Source of the DNA: Caldilineaceae bacterium
GTDB taxonomy: Bacteria > Chloroflexota > Anaerolineae > Caldilineales > Caldilineaceae
Length of the DNA stretch: 59,372 bases
NCBI GenBank assembly: GCA_026989655.1
Contig: JALSIX010000091.1
Location: 1-59,372, forward strand
Reading direction: 5' to 3'
Shown piece after piece: positions 16,073 through 25,458 of this stretch. Under the pieces are notes generated by a model that ran no database searches, was not told the origin of the DNA, and saw only the letters and a list, made by a program, of their open reading frames with translations. The stretch's first letter is position 1. Each line of letters begins with the position of its first letter. The position numbers and the translations under genes are program-made.

Positions 16073-17695
16073 ATGGACGCCATCCGTACCCGAGCGCAGG
16101 AGATCTGGAGCCAACTGGCCCCTTGGCAGCGGATCGCCAGCCTGGCCATCCTGGTGGCCGGCGTGGCCCTGTTGGGGGTCGTCGCCCTCTGGCTCCAGGA
16201 GCCCAGCTATGCCGTCCTCTATCGGGACCTGAGCGACAAGGACGCCGCGGCCATCACCGCGGTGCTGGAGCAGCAGAACATCCCCTACCGGCTGGGCGAA
16301 GGAGGGACCCTCATCCAGATCCCCGCGGACCAGATCGCCCAGGTCCGGCTCCAGCTCGCGGCCCAGAACCTGCCTCGGGACGGCTTCGGCTACGAACTGT
16401 TCGACGGCAGCGCGTTCGAGAAGCTGGGGATGACGGAGTTCATGCAGCGGGTGAACTACCAGCGGGCTCTGGAGGGCGAGCTGGCCCGCACCATCAAGAG
16501 CATCGAGGGGGTCCAGGATGCCCGGGTGCACATTGTGCTGCCCGAGGAACGCCTCTTCATGGAGCAGCAGCAGGATCCCAAGGCCTCGGTGGTGTTGGAG
16601 CTGGCGCCGGCCATGCAGTTGACCCCGGACCAGGTGGAGGCTGTGCGCAACCTGGTGGCCAACAGCGTGGAGGGCATGGAGCCGGCCAACGTGGCCGTGG
16701 TGGATGTGGAGGGCCGGGTCTACGAGCCGCCCACCACCGGGGAACTGGCCCTGGCCACCCTGACCAGTGCCCAGATCCAGGTCCAGCGCGCCGTGGAGAT
16801 GCAGAAGCAGCGGGATCTCCAGGCCATGCTGGACCAGACCCTGGGGCCGGGCAAGGCCATCGTGCGGGTCACCGTGGAGATGGACTGGGACCAGGTCGAA
16901 TCCCAGGTGGAGCTGGTGGCCCCCGCCGGCGAGGTGGGAAGCGTCCTCAAGGAGAGCCGCCGGGAGGAGGTCCGCTGGGAGGGGACCGGGGGACAGGCTG
17001 TGGGCGGGACCCCGGGGGTGGATGCCAACGCTCCCGCGGATGTGCCCTCCTACCAGGCTGGCGACGAGGTCGGGGGCACCTACGAACAGACCGTCGACCA
17101 ACAGGTCTTCGAGGTCTCCCGGGAGCGGACCGTCCGCCAGCGTCAGCCGGGCACGGTGAAGCGGATCTCCGTGGCCGTGTGGGTGGACGACGTGCTGCCC
17201 GAGGAACAGCTGGAGGCCGTCCAGTCCCTGGTGGAGGCCGCGGTGGGCATCGACCCAGAACGGGGCGACGCGGTCCAGATCCAGCGCATCCCCTTCAACG
17301 AGGACTTCTACGCCCAGCAGTTGGCCGCGTTCGACCAGGCCCGGAGGCAGGAGCTCTACCTGCGGGTGGGCATGATCGCGGCCGCCCTCCTGGGCCTGGG
17401 GCTGATCCTCTTCTTCCTGCGGCGGATGTTCAACGACATCCAGCGGCGGATGATGCCCTACGTGGTGGAGCCCGAGCCCCCGGCCCTCCACGGCAACGGG
17501 CCCCTGCCCAGCCTGCAACAACAGGCCGCGGCCGCCTATGGCGCCGCGGACCAGGCCCTGCCCGGCGGCTCCGGGGAGATGGAGCTGCCCAGCCCCGACG
17601 ATCCCGAGCTGCGCCTGAAGGCCGTGGCCCGCCACAACCCCGATGTGGTGGCCTCGGTGCTCCAGAGCTGGATGGAGCAAGGCCAGGCGTTCTGA
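16073..17695 (+). CDS. fliF: Flagellar MS-ring protein FliF
   Basis: FliF forms the membrane ring that nucleates the basal body. The 540 residues have an N-terminal membrane helix (about 20-42, IASLAILVAGVALLGVVAL), the YscJ/FliF ring-building domains with YAVLYRDLSDKDAAAI, and a second helix near 430-450 (VGMIAAALLGLGLILFFL). The cytoplasmic tail ends NPDVVASVLQSWMEQG, the FliG-binding motif. fliG begins 15 bases after the stop. The length is typical. The ribosome site (AAGGTG about 10 bases before the ATG) is weaker than in neighbouring genes. Confidence 0.97.
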   Translation: MDAIRTRAQEIWSQLAPWQRIASLAILVAGVALLGVVALWLQEPSYAVLYRDLSDKDAAAITAVLEQQNIPYRLGEGGTLIQIPADQIAQVRLQLAAQNLPRDGFGYELFDGSAFEKLGMTEFMQRVNYQRALEGELARTIKSIEGVQDARVHIVLPEERLFMEQQQDPKASVVLELAPAMQLTPDQVEAVRNLVANSVEGMEPANVAVVDVEGRVYEPPTTGELALATLTSAQIQVQRAVEMQKQRDLQAMLDQTLGPGKAIVRVTVEMDWDQVESQVELVAPAGEVGSVLKESRREEVRWEGTGGQAVGGTPGVDANAPADVPSYQAGDEVGGTYEQTVDQQVFEVSRERTVRQRQPGTVKRISVAVWVDDVLPEEQLEAVQSLVEAAVGIDPERGDAVQIQRIPFNEDFYAQQLAAFDQARRQELYLRVGMIAAALLGLGLILFFLRRMFNDIQRRMMPYVVEPEPPALHGNGPLPSLQQQAAAAYGAADQALPGGSGEMELPSPDDPELRLKAVARHNPDVVASVLQSWMEQGQAF

Positions 17696-17710
17696 CCAGG
17701 AGAGGGACCC

Positions 17711-18739
17711 ATGCCCGTCACGACCACACTGGCCCCGCCCACCGAGATGGAGGAACAGGTGGCCATCGCCCTGGTGGTGCTGGGAGACCACCTCTCGGCC
17801 GAGGTGTTGCGCCACATGCCCACCAGCCAGGTGGAGCGGATCACCTTTGTCATCTCCTCCCTGAAGCGGATCCCGCCCAGCAAACGGCAGGAGGTGGCCG
17901 AGCGCCTGCTCCAGGAGGTGGAGGCCCAGCGGGCCTCGGCCTTCGGTGGCCTGGAGTTCGCCCGCAAGATCCTCATCAAGGCCGTGGGCCTGGAACGGGC
18001 CGAGGAGCTCCTCAGCCAGGTGGCCCAGCGGAACTCCGAGCGCCCCTTCGATTTCCTGGCCGATGTGGACCCCAGCCAGTTGGCCCGCTTTCTCCAGGAG
18101 GAGCATCCCCAGACAGTGGCCCTGATCCTGGCCCACCTGCCCCCGGTCCTGGCCGCCCGGGTCTTCGTCAACCTCCCGGAATCCCAACGGGCCGAGGTGG
18201 TGAACCGCATCGGCATGATGGACCGGATCTCCCCGGACGTGGTGAAGACCGTGGAATCCGGCCTCCAGGCCAAGCTCTCCATGGTCCTGCCCCGAGAACG
18301 CCAGGGAGACCGGGTGGGAGGTGTGGAGTTCCTGGTCCAGCTCCTCAACCAGGTGGATCGCTCCGCGGAGAAGGCCATCATGGCCCAGCTCCAGGAGATC
18401 AACCCGGAGCTGGCCGAACAGGTCCAGGCCCAGATGTTCGTCTTCGAGGACCTGGTGTTGCTGGACAACCGCAGTCTGGAGCTGGTGCTCCGGGAGGTGG
18501 ACAAGAAGGACCTGCTGCTGGCCCTGCGGGGGGCTCCCGAGGAGGTGCGGGAGGTGATCTTCCGCAACATGTCCAAGCGGGCGGCCCAGATGATGCAGGA
18601 GGACCTGGCGGTCATGGGGCCGGTGCGGTTGCGGACGGTGGAGGAGGCCCAGAAGAAGATCGTCAAGGTGGTGCGCCAGTTGGAGCAGGAGGAGAAGATC
18701 GTCATCTCCCGGGGCAACGCCGAGGACGTGTTGGTGTAG
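17711..18739 (+). CDS. fliG: Flagellar motor switch protein FliG
   Basis: FliG is the rotor protein that contacts the stator and the MS ring. The 342 residues show the middle-domain EHPQT motif (about 131-135), AARVFVNLPE, and the C-terminal torque helix region MFVFEDLVLLDNRSLELVLREVD with its charged residues, followed by KRAAQMMQEDL. AGGAGAGG precedes the ATG. It is tightly packed between fliF (15 bases) and fliH (3 bases). Confidence 0.97.
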   Translation: MPVTTTLAPPTEMEEQVAIALVVLGDHLSAEVLRHMPTSQVERITFVISSLKRIPPSKRQEVAERLLQEVEAQRASAFGGLEFARKILIKAVGLERAEELLSQVAQRNSERPFDFLADVDPSQLARFLQEEHPQTVALILAHLPPVLAARVFVNLPESQRAEVVNRIGMMDRISPDVVKTVESGLQAKLSMVLPRERQGDRVGGVEFLVQLLNQVDRSAEKAIMAQLQEINPELAEQVQAQMFVFEDLVLLDNRSLELVLREVDKKDLLLALRGAPEEVREVIFRNMSKRAAQMMQEDLAVMGPVRLRTVEEAQKKIVKVVRQLEQEEKIVISRGNAEDVLV

Positions 18740-18742
18740 GCC

Positions 18743-19507
18743 ATGGCACGGCTGATCCGCAACTACCGCCCCGGCTCCCAGGTGGTGGTGGCCGAGCGCC
18801 CCGGGCTCCACGGCAACCGTTGGGTGGCCGAACCCATCGAACGGGCCCAGGCCCTTCTCCAGGCCGCGCACCAGGAGGCGGACGCCCTGCGCCAGGAGGC
18901 CCAGGCCATGTTGGAGGCGGCCCGCCAGGAGGCCGAGCAGATCCGGGCCGCGGCCGAGGCCCAGGCCGACACCATCCGGGCCACCGCGGAGGCCCAGGGA
19001 TACCAGGACGGCTACCAACGGGGCCTGGCCGACGGTCGGGCCGAGGCCCAGGCCCTCCTGTCCCAGGAGACCGCCCGGCTCCAGGCCCTGTTGGACGCGG
19101 TGCAGGCCCAGCGGGCCCAGCTCATGCAGAACGTGCGGCAGGAGGTGCTGGCCCTGGTGGTGGCGGCCTGCGAGCGGATCGTGGGGCAACTGGCCCAGAG
19201 CCATCGCCCCCTCATCGTCCACACGGTGACCAAGGCCCTGGACGCCCTGACCGTGGAGGGGCCCTTCACCGTGCGCCTGCACCCCGAGGATCGGGCCTTC
19301 CTGGCGGCCCACTGGCAGGCCAACCAGGAGGGCCGGGAGTCCCCCTGGCACCTGGTGGAGGACCCCCAGGTGGAGCCCGGTGGATGCATTGTCCAGTGCG
19401 GTCCGGCCACCGCAGACGCCCGCCTGAGCACCCAGCTCCGGCTCCTGGCCTGGGCCCTGGACCTGGAGGACTACCGCCCTGCTCAGGAGGCGCCCGAGGA
19501 TGCCTGA
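18743..19507 (+). CDS. fliH: Flagellar assembly protein FliH
   Basis: FliH binds and regulates the export ATPase FliI and links it to the export gate. The 254 residues have a long Ala/Glu/Gln-rich helix (about 30-130) containing GYQDGYQRGLADGRAEAQ, and a C-terminal domain ending in the signature VEPGGCIVQCGPATADARLSTQL. The gene starts 3 bases after fliG and its last 8 bases overlap fliI, consistent with translational coupling. Confidence 0.92.
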   Translation: MARLIRNYRPGSQVVVAERPGLHGNRWVAEPIERAQALLQAAHQEADALRQEAQAMLEAARQEAEQIRAAAEAQADTIRATAEAQGYQDGYQRGLADGRAEAQALLSQETARLQALLDAVQAQRAQLMQNVRQEVLALVVAACERIVGQLAQSHRPLIVHTVTKALDALTVEGPFTVRLHPEDRAFLAAHWQANQEGRESPWHLVEDPQVEPGGCIVQCGPATADARLSTQLRLLAWALDLEDYRPAQEAPEDA

Positions 19508-20867
19508 GCCGACGGACGCCTGGGCCCTGGACCTGAGCGCCTACCACAGCCGGTTGGCGGAGCTCCACACGGTGGAGCCCCGGGGCCGGATCGCCCAGGT
19601 CATCGGCCTGACCATCGAGGTGGAAGGGCTGGCCCCTCGGCTGGGCGAGCTGTGTTGGATCGCCGGCGACGGCGGCCGGGTGGCCGCGGAGGTGGTGGGA
19701 TTTCGCACCGGATACACCCTGCTCATGCCCCTGGGCGAGATGGAGGGCGTGCGGCCGGGCAGCCCGGTGACCGCGACCCGACGTCGCTTCCGGGCCCCGG
19801 TGGGGAGGGGCCTGTTGGGCCGGGTGCTGGACGGGCTGGGGCGGCCCCTGGACGGGAAGGGCCCCCTGCTGGTGGACGACTGGGTGCCCATCCGCAACCA
19901 CGCCCCCCACCCCCTGCGGCGGCGCCCCATCCGCGAGCCCATCTGCACGGGGATCCGGGCCATCGACGGGCTGATCACCGTGGGCAAGGGGCAGCGCATC
20001 GGCATCTTCGCGGGCAGCGGCGTGGGCAAGAGCAGCCTCCTGGGCATGATCGCGCGCAACACCCAGGCGGACGTGAACGTCATCGCGCTCATCGGCGAGC
20101 GGGGACGAGAGGTCCGGGACTTCATCGAACAGAGCCTGGGACCCGAGGGCATGGCCCGCACGGTGCTGGTGGTGAGCACCAGCAACGAGGCCCCCCTGGT
20201 TCGGATCAAGGCCGCATGGGTGGCCACCGCCATCGCCGAGCACTTCCGGGACGTCCAGGGGCTGGACGTGACCTTCCTGATGGACAGCGTGACCCGGTTC
20301 GCCATGGCCCAGCGGGAGGTGGGCCTGGCCGTGGGGGAACCACCGGCCATGAAGGCCTACCCCCCCAGTGTCTTCACCCTGCTCCCCCGGCTGATGGAAC
20401 GGACCGGGGCCAGCCATCGGGGTACCATCACGGCCTTCTACACGGTGTTGGTGGAGGGAGACGACTTCAACGAGCCCATCTCCGATGCCGTCCGCAGCAT
20501 CCTGGACGGCCACATGATGCTCAGCCGGGAGCTGGCTGCCCAGAACCACTACCCAGCCATCGACGTGCTCCACAGCGCCAGCCGGCTCATGGCCCAGTTG
20601 GTCTCCCCGGCCCACCTGGAGGCGGCCGGTCGCCTCCGAGAGGCCCTGGCCACCTACCAGGAAGTGCGGGACCTGATCCACATCGGGGCCTATGTGCCGG
20701 GCAGCAACCCGGAGGTGGACCAGGCTATTCGGGTCTTCGAGGAGGCGAAGGCCTTCCTGCGCCAGCCATCCGACCAGGCCACGCCCTTGGCCGAGACCGA
20801 GGCCTGGCTCCAGCGATTGGTTCGACCGGCCGAGGGGGACGAAGATGCCCAGGTCCAGGCAGCCTAG
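19500..20867 (+). CDS. fliI: Flagellum-specific export ATPase FliI
   Basis: FliI energises the flagellar type III export apparatus. This 455-residue F1-beta-like ATPase has a Walker A motif GSGVGKSS (Lys177), the segment ALIGERGREVRDFIE, and the Walker B region VTFLMDSVTRFAMAQREVGLAVGEPP. The C-terminal sequence SAHLEAA-like region and GAYVPGSNPEVDQAI fit FliI/YscN rather than ATP synthase. The start ATG overlaps the end of fliH, with AGGAGG inside the fliH coding sequence as the ribosome site. Confidence 0.97.
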   Translation: MPEPTDAWALDLSAYHSRLAELHTVEPRGRIAQVIGLTIEVEGLAPRLGELCWIAGDGGRVAAEVVGFRTGYTLLMPLGEMEGVRPGSPVTATRRRFRAPVGRGLLGRVLDGLGRPLDGKGPLLVDDWVPIRNHAPHPLRRRPIREPICTGIRAIDGLITVGKGQRIGIFAGSGVGKSSLLGMIARNTQADVNVIALIGERGREVRDFIEQSLGPEGMARTVLVVSTSNEAPLVRIKAAWVATAIAEHFRDVQGLDVTFLMDSVTRFAMAQREVGLAVGEPPAMKAYPPSVFTLLPRLMERTGASHRGTITAFYTVLVEGDDFNEPISDAVRSILDGHMMLSRELAAQNHYPAIDVLHSASRLMAQLVSPAHLEAAGRLREALATYQEVRDLIHIGAYVPGSNPEVDQAIRVFEEAKAFLRQPSDQATPLAETEAWLQRLVRPAEGDEDAQVQAA

Positions 20868-20888
20868 GGCTCCTAGGGGAGGAGAGCC

Positions 20889-21341
20889 ATGGCCTTCCGC
20901 TTCCGCTTTCAGTCCGTTCTGAACCACCGCAAACGGCTGGTGGAGGAGCGGCAGATGGCCCTGGCCCGGGCCCAGCAGCGCCTCCTGCAGCTCCGCCAGG
21001 AGATCCGAGAACTGCAGGAGCGGCGGGAGGCCCTGGCCGCGCGGATCCAGGCCGAGCTGGAGGGTACTCTCCAGGTGGCCTCGCTCCAGGTCGGCTACAC
21101 CTATCTGGAGCGGCTGGATGCCCGACTGCGGGAGCTGGAACAGGCCCTGGAGGCCGCGCAGCGCTCCGTGGAGGAGCAGCGACATGCCCTGGAGGAGGCC
21201 CTGAAGCGACGCAAGACCCTGGAGAAACTGCGGGAGAAAGACCGACGTGCCTTTGTGGAGGAGCTGGAGCGACGGGAACGCCTGGTCCTGGACGACCTGG
21301 GTGTGGCCCGCTACCGGCGCCTTCGTCTCCCATCGAGGTGA
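20889..21341 (+). CDS. fliJ: Flagellar export protein FliJ
   Basis: FliJ is a coiled-coil stalk protein that couples FliI to the export gate. The 150 residues start MAFRFRFQSVLNHRKRLVEER, a hallmark of the family, and are almost entirely coiled coil rich in Gln, Glu, Arg and Leu. AGGGGAGGAG precedes the ATG. It lies directly after fliI and 6 bases before the transglycosylase gene. Confidence 0.93.
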   Translation: MAFRFRFQSVLNHRKRLVEERQMALARAQQRLLQLRQEIRELQERREALAARIQAELEGTLQVASLQVGYTYLERLDARLRELEQALEAAQRSVEEQRHALEEALKRRKTLEKLREKDRRAFVEELERRERLVLDDLGVARYRRLRLPSR

Positions 21342-21347
21342 GAGATC

Positions 21348-21914
21348 ATGGACTTCTGGCTCGCGGACCCTGCCCTCATGGGGCGCATCTACATGTGGCT
21401 CTTCTCCGATCTCCGCACGGCCCTGCTCCAACGGCTGTGGGGTTCGCTGCAGGAGCGCCCGCCGTCCACGGTGTCGGGCCGAAGCCCGTCCAGGCCCCCG
21501 GGGCTCGCCCAGACGCCCACGGCCTTCGACGACCTGATCCAGGAGGCCGCGGCCCGTTACCAGGTGGATCCGGATCTGGTGAAGGCGGTCATCCGGGCCG
21601 AGTCGAACTTCGATCCCACCGCGGTGAGCCATGCGGGCGCCAAGGGCCTCATGCAGCTCATGGACGCCACCGCGGCCCAGCTCGGGGTGGAGGACAGCTT
21701 CGACCCGGCCCAGAACATCGATGGCGGGGTCCGCTACCTGGCCATGCAGTTGCGCCGTTTCGGCGACGTGCGCCTGGCCCTGGCCGCGTACAACGCCGGC
21801 CCGGCCGCGGTGATGCAACATCAGGGCATCCCGCCCTACGCGGAGACCCAGACCTATGTGCGTCGGGTGTTGGACTACTACGCATCCGGCTCCATGGTGG
21901 ACACCCGGGCCTAG
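21348..21914 (+). CDS. Lytic transglycosylase (SLT/GH23) without signal peptide
   Basis: This 188-residue protein has a compact SLT domain (about 62-180). The catalytic Glu is in IRAESNFDPTAVSHAGAKGLMQ, followed by the family motifs ALAAYNAGP and YVRRVLDYY. Such enzymes cut the glycan strand of peptidoglycan. The first 55 residues contain no cleavable signal (MDFWLADPALMGRIYMWLF...). As the gene sits between fliJ and flgB inside the flagellar operon, it probably does the job of FlgJ, opening the wall for the rod after export through the flagellar apparatus. Domain identity is firm; the export route is inference. Confidence 0.9.
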   Translation: MDFWLADPALMGRIYMWLFSDLRTALLQRLWGSLQERPPSTVSGRSPSRPPGLAQTPTAFDDLIQEAAARYQVDPDLVKAVIRAESNFDPTAVSHAGAKGLMQLMDATAAQLGVEDSFDPAQNIDGGVRYLAMQLRRFGDVRLALAAYNAGPAAVMQHQGIPPYAETQTYVRRVLDYYASGSMVDTRA

Positions 21915-21985
21915 CCCGACTCCTCCATGGCGCTCTTCCGTGCCTTCGTGCTGTCTGAAGCGAGTATCGCCCAGGAGTGCAAGCC

Positions 21986-22408
21986 ATGAGCGTCGCCCGT
22001 GATTTCACCTTGGCCGTGTTGGCCAACGGCCTGGACGCCCTTTCGGCCCGGCAGACGGCCATCGCCCAGAACATCGCCAACGTGGAGACCCCGAACTACA
22101 AGGCCGTGGACGTGGCCTTCGAGCGGGCCCTGCGCCAGGCCTTGGAGGAGACCCGACGTCGAGGCCGGGGGCTCCCTGCCCAAGGGGTCGGTCGGGTGTT
22201 CCAGGAAGAGGCTGCCCGGCTGGCGTCTGTCCGGCCCGTGGCCTTTCGGCGCACCCAGACCACCCTGCGTCGGGACGGCAACAACGTGGATATCGAGGTG
22301 GAGATGGCCTACCTGGCGGAGACAGCTCTTCGGTTCCGGGCCCTCAGCACGCTGGCCAGCAAGAAGCTGGCCATGTTGCGCCTGGTGGCCCAGGAGAGCC
22401 GTTTCTAG
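21986..22408 (+). CDS. flgB: Flagellar proximal rod protein FlgB
   Basis: FlgB is a proximal rod subunit. The 140-residue protein contains the N-terminal rod motif VLANGLDALSARQTAIAQNIANVETPNYKA and the FlgB-specific segment TTLRRDGNNVDIEVEMAYLAETALRFRALST. CAGGAG lies 8 bases before the ATG at 21986; the GTG at 21977 is not needed. Its location after fliJ and the transglycosylase rather than before flgC is unusual. Confidence 0.94.
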   Translation: MSVARDFTLAVLANGLDALSARQTAIAQNIANVETPNYKAVDVAFERALRQALEETRRRGRGLPAQGVGRVFQEEAARLASVRPVAFRRTQTTLRRDGNNVDIEVEMAYLAETALRFRALSTLASKKLAMLRLVAQESRF

Positions 22409-22551
22409 CTCCTCCGTGTGCTGTCTCCAGCCGGTTCGCATGGCTCCGTGCGGAGGCGCGGACCGGGCCAGAGGCCCCGAGCACGCCGCCGGCCATCTTC
22501 TGCCCGACCCGATCCGTGTGATCCGTGGAGTGCGCAGTGAAAGGAGAGGAT

Positions 22552-23733
22552 ATGAGCGTACACCCGAGCATCGTGCAGCAAGGAGGACCGCCTGTGCCGG
22601 GATGGGACCGGATGTCGAACTCGCCCCTCCAGCCCGGCACCGAGACGGCCTTCGCCGCGGCCATGGAGGCCTGGCTGGCCCTGCTTCAACCCCTCTCGGG
22701 GCCCCCGATCGTCGGGAGCGGGGTGGGTTCGGGTCAGAGCCCGGGGGAAGCGGTCGGGGTGGAGATCCCATCGGCCCGGCTCTCGTTCCAGGGATGGGCG
22801 GCGGAGGGGCCGGTGGGCCCCTGGCCCACTTCCCCAGGTCTACCCGGAGAGGCTGGAGAGGCCGGTCCCGGGCGCTCGGTCTCCGATCCCGCGGCCGTGC
22901 TCCTGCCCCCTACCGGAGGAGCCCAGCCTGTGGACGCGTCCATTCCAGAGGGGGAACGGTTGTCCTGGCAGGCGACTGTCCCCTATCCGGGGTCGGCAAA
23001 CCCGCCGCCGAGTCCAGGGGAAGGGGAGGCCGCCCCCCGTCTGCCCCAGATGGCCCCGGTGCATCCCCGGACCGAGCCGACAGTCGAACCCGGGGAGCTC
23101 CTGCGGCCGGGCTCCGGCGCCGAACCGGCTGCGGTTCCTCCGGGAAACGCGGCCGTCGCTGCCGACGCGGCGACCACGGCTTCAGCCCCCCCTGGAGAGA
23201 GCCCCCACGGGACCTCCTCGCCGGCCAGCCAGATCGCGGAGCGGGTGCAGACCCTCCTGGAGCGGGGAGAGCGGCAGGCCACCCTGCGGCTGAACCCTCC
23301 GGAACTGGGCCGGGTACACATCCGCCTGGAGCTCCAGGACGGCCGGCTGCATCTGGCCATCCGGACGGAGCACCTGGAGACAGGACGGCTCATCGACCAA
23401 CGGCTGACAGAGCTGCGCCAAGGGCTGGAGGGGCGAGGACTCCACCTGGGGGACGTCCGGGTGCAGGCCGAATCGCTCAACGGCCTGGGGGAAGCCCCTC
23501 GGGGGCTCCTCCGCTCTGTGCCCATGGACCTGGGCGGGGAGATGGCCCGACAGGGCCAGCCCTCCCCCGAGGCCTTCGGGGCCATGGCCGACGGCGGCTC
23601 CCCGGGGCGTTCCCCTGCCGGTTCGGCCTACCAGGCGCCGCCGGAGGAACCGGAGGAGGGTGTGGACGTCCAGAGGACCCCGGGGACGCCGACCGTCCTT
23701 TCGGGGCGGCGAGGGATCGATACCTACGCGTGA
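22552..23733 (+). CDS. fliK: Flagellar hook-length control protein FliK
   Basis: FliK measures hook length and switches export specificity to late substrates. The 393-residue protein has a long disordered Pro/Gly/Ala/Glu-rich N-terminal part (about 1-225). The conserved C-terminal hook domain follows (RQATLRLNPPELGRVHIRLE, LHLAIRTEHLETGRLIDQRL). A Pro-rich tail comes last. AAAGGAGAGG precedes the ATG at 22552. Its position directly before flgD and flgE is the classical order. Confidence 0.9.
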   Translation: MSVHPSIVQQGGPPVPGWDRMSNSPLQPGTETAFAAAMEAWLALLQPLSGPPIVGSGVGSGQSPGEAVGVEIPSARLSFQGWAAEGPVGPWPTSPGLPGEAGEAGPGRSVSDPAAVLLPPTGGAQPVDASIPEGERLSWQATVPYPGSANPPPSPGEGEAAPRLPQMAPVHPRTEPTVEPGELLRPGSGAEPAAVPPGNAAVAADAATTASAPPGESPHGTSSPASQIAERVQTLLERGERQATLRLNPPELGRVHIRLELQDGRLHLAIRTEHLETGRLIDQRLTELRQGLEGRGLHLGDVRVQAESLNGLGEAPRGLLRSVPMDLGGEMARQGQPSPEAFGAMADGGSPGRSPAGSAYQAPPEEPEEGVDVQRTPGTPTVLSGRRGIDTYA

Positions 23734-23759
23734 GGAGACACGCCGAACAGGAGGTGGTG

Positions 23760-24161
23760 ATGGATGTGAGCCCGGTGTCCGCCGGGAGCGGGGATATCGC
23801 CCGCTCCACCCAGCCCCGGAACGACCGGGGCCTGGACAAGGACAGTTTCATGCAGCTGCTGTTGCTCCAGCTCCGTTCCCAGGATCCCATGAACCCCATG
23901 GACAGCGCGGCCATGTTCAGCCAGATGGCCCAGCTTTCCATGTTGGAACAGCTCTGGGCCATCCGAGAGCTGCTGGACCAGCAGGCCACCGAGCGACAGA
24001 TCGGCCAGAGCGCGCTGCTCATCGGTCGCTACGTGGAGGCCTCCACCCCGGAGGGCTCTGTGAGCGGTCTGGTGGATCGGGTGGCCCTGGGCTCCGATGG
24101 GATCCGCCTGGCCATCGGGGATGTGGAGGTGGCCCTGGAGCAGATCCGAAGTGTCCGATAG
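23760..24161 (+). CDS. flgD: Flagellar hook assembly (scaffold) protein FlgD, short form
   Basis: FlgD caps the growing hook and directs FlgE addition. The protein has 133 residues with the hallmark DSFMQLLLLQLRSQDPMNPMD and FSQMAQLSMLEQ. A small tail (EGSVSGLVDRVALGSDGIRLAIG) corresponds to the start of the Tudor-like domain; the additional Ig-like domain of long enterobacterial forms is absent, as in other short FlgD proteins. The ATG at 23760 is 5 bases after GGAGG. It lies between fliK and flgE. Confidence 0.94.
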   Translation: MDVSPVSAGSGDIARSTQPRNDRGLDKDSFMQLLLLQLRSQDPMNPMDSAAMFSQMAQLSMLEQLWAIRELLDQQATERQIGQSALLIGRYVEASTPEGSVSGLVDRVALGSDGIRLAIGDVEVALEQIRSVR

Positions 24162-24212
24162 CCCCCGGTGCGGCGCCTGTGAACGTGTGGTTTCTGTAAG
24201 GAGGAGAAGGCC

Positions 24213-25448
24213 ATGTCGAGCATTCTGACGGCAGCGTCGGCCCTGCGCAACCACCAGAGTTACATGGACGTGGTGGCCAACAACATCGCCAACATGAACA
24301 CCATCGGTTTCAAGTCCAGCCGGCTGATCTTCGCGGACCTGTTGAGCCGCACCCTGAGCCCAGGGGCCGGCCCCGCGGAGAACAACGGCGGCATCAATCC
24401 CCGACAGATCGGCCTGGGGGTGACCCTGGGCAGCATCACCACCCTCATGACCCAGGGGATCCTCCAGAACACAGGACGGCCCCAGGACCTGGCCATCACC
24501 GGCGCGGGTTTCTTCGTCTACCACGACGGCTTCCAGCCTATCTACAGCCGGGACGGTGCCCTGGGCGTGGATGCCCAGGGGTACCTGGTGAGCCTGAACA
24601 CCGGGCTCCGGATCCAGGGCTGGGAGGCCGCAGAGGACGGCACGGTGAACACGGCAGAGCCCCTGGGCGGGATCCAGATCCCCATTGGGGCCCCCATGGC
24701 CGCGGTGGCCACCACGGTCATCCAGATGGCCGGCAACCTGAACGCCAGCACCCCCGACGGCGAGTCCATCGCGACCACAGCCCAGTTCTACGACAGCCTG
24801 GGCGCCCTCCACACCTTCACCCTCACCTTCACCAAGAGCGGGGCCAACGCGTGGAGCGTGAGCCTGGATACCGACGACGCCACGGTGAACCTGGGTGCCC
24901 CCCAGCCGGCCACGGTCCGCTTCGACGAGAACGGACAGTTGGTGGACCCCCCGGATGGACAGATCACCTTTGCCGGCACCCTCACCAACGGCGCCGCGGA
25001 CGTGAACATCACCCTGGAGATCGGCAAGATAGGCCAGTTGGAGTCCTCCGGCATGGACAACCTCTACGTGGTGGACCAGAACGGTCGGGCCGCAGGCCAG
25101 ATGATGGACTTCAGCATCAACGAGACCGGCGAGATCGTGGCGGTCTACACCAATGGCCTTCGCCGGGTTCTGGGTCAGCTGGCCCTGGCCGAGTTCGCCA
25201 ACCCCTCGGGCCTGACCAAGTCGGGCCAGAACGGCTATCTCCAGAGTGCCAACTCCGGCGACCCCCAGATCGTCACCGCGGACGGCAGCCGGAATGTCAT
25301 CTCCGCGGGCTTCCTGGAGATGAGCAACGTGGACCTGACCCTGGAGTTCAGCGAGATGATCCGGGCACAGCGGGGTTTCCAGGCCAACAGCCGGGTGGTG
25401 ACCACCAGCGATGCCATGATCGAGGAGCTGGTCAACCTGGTCCGGTGA
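24213..25448 (+). CDS. flgE: Flagellar hook protein FlgE
   Basis: FlgE polymerises into the hook. The 411-residue sequence begins MSSILTAASALRNHQSYMDV and has the motif VVANNIANMNTIGFKSSR. Central hook domains follow (ITGAGFFVYHDG, YSRDGALGVDAQGYLV, AQFYDSLGALHTFTLTF). The C-terminal segment is MSNVDLTLEFSEMIRAQRGFQANSRVVTTSDAMIEELVNLVR. GGAGGAGAAGG precedes the ATG. It is the last clear structural gene of the operon; a GC-rich hairpin follows. Confidence 0.97.
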   Translation: MSSILTAASALRNHQSYMDVVANNIANMNTIGFKSSRLIFADLLSRTLSPGAGPAENNGGINPRQIGLGVTLGSITTLMTQGILQNTGRPQDLAITGAGFFVYHDGFQPIYSRDGALGVDAQGYLVSLNTGLRIQGWEAAEDGTVNTAEPLGGIQIPIGAPMAAVATTVIQMAGNLNASTPDGESIATTAQFYDSLGALHTFTLTFTKSGANAWSVSLDTDDATVNLGAPQPATVRFDENGQLVDPPDGQITFAGTLTNGAADVNITLEIGKIGQLESSGMDNLYVVDQNGRAAGQMMDFSINETGEIVAVYTNGLRRVLGQLALAEFANPSGLTKSGQNGYLQSANSGDPQIVTADGSRNVISAGFLEMSNVDLTLEFSEMIRAQRGFQANSRVVTTSDAMIEELVNLVR

Positions 25449-25458
25449 TCTCCGGAGT

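Noticed and set aside
15956-19351. A 1131-codon minus-strand open frame opposite fliF-fliG-fliH
   Set aside because: The His/Leu/Gly-rich composition is a reading-frame shadow; the plus strand holds unmistakable flagellar genes over the whole span.
16060-19536. A very long plus-strand open frame overlapping fliF, fliG and fliH
   Set aside because: Gly/Pro/Arg-rich composition of an out-of-frame translation, and a start without a ribosome site.
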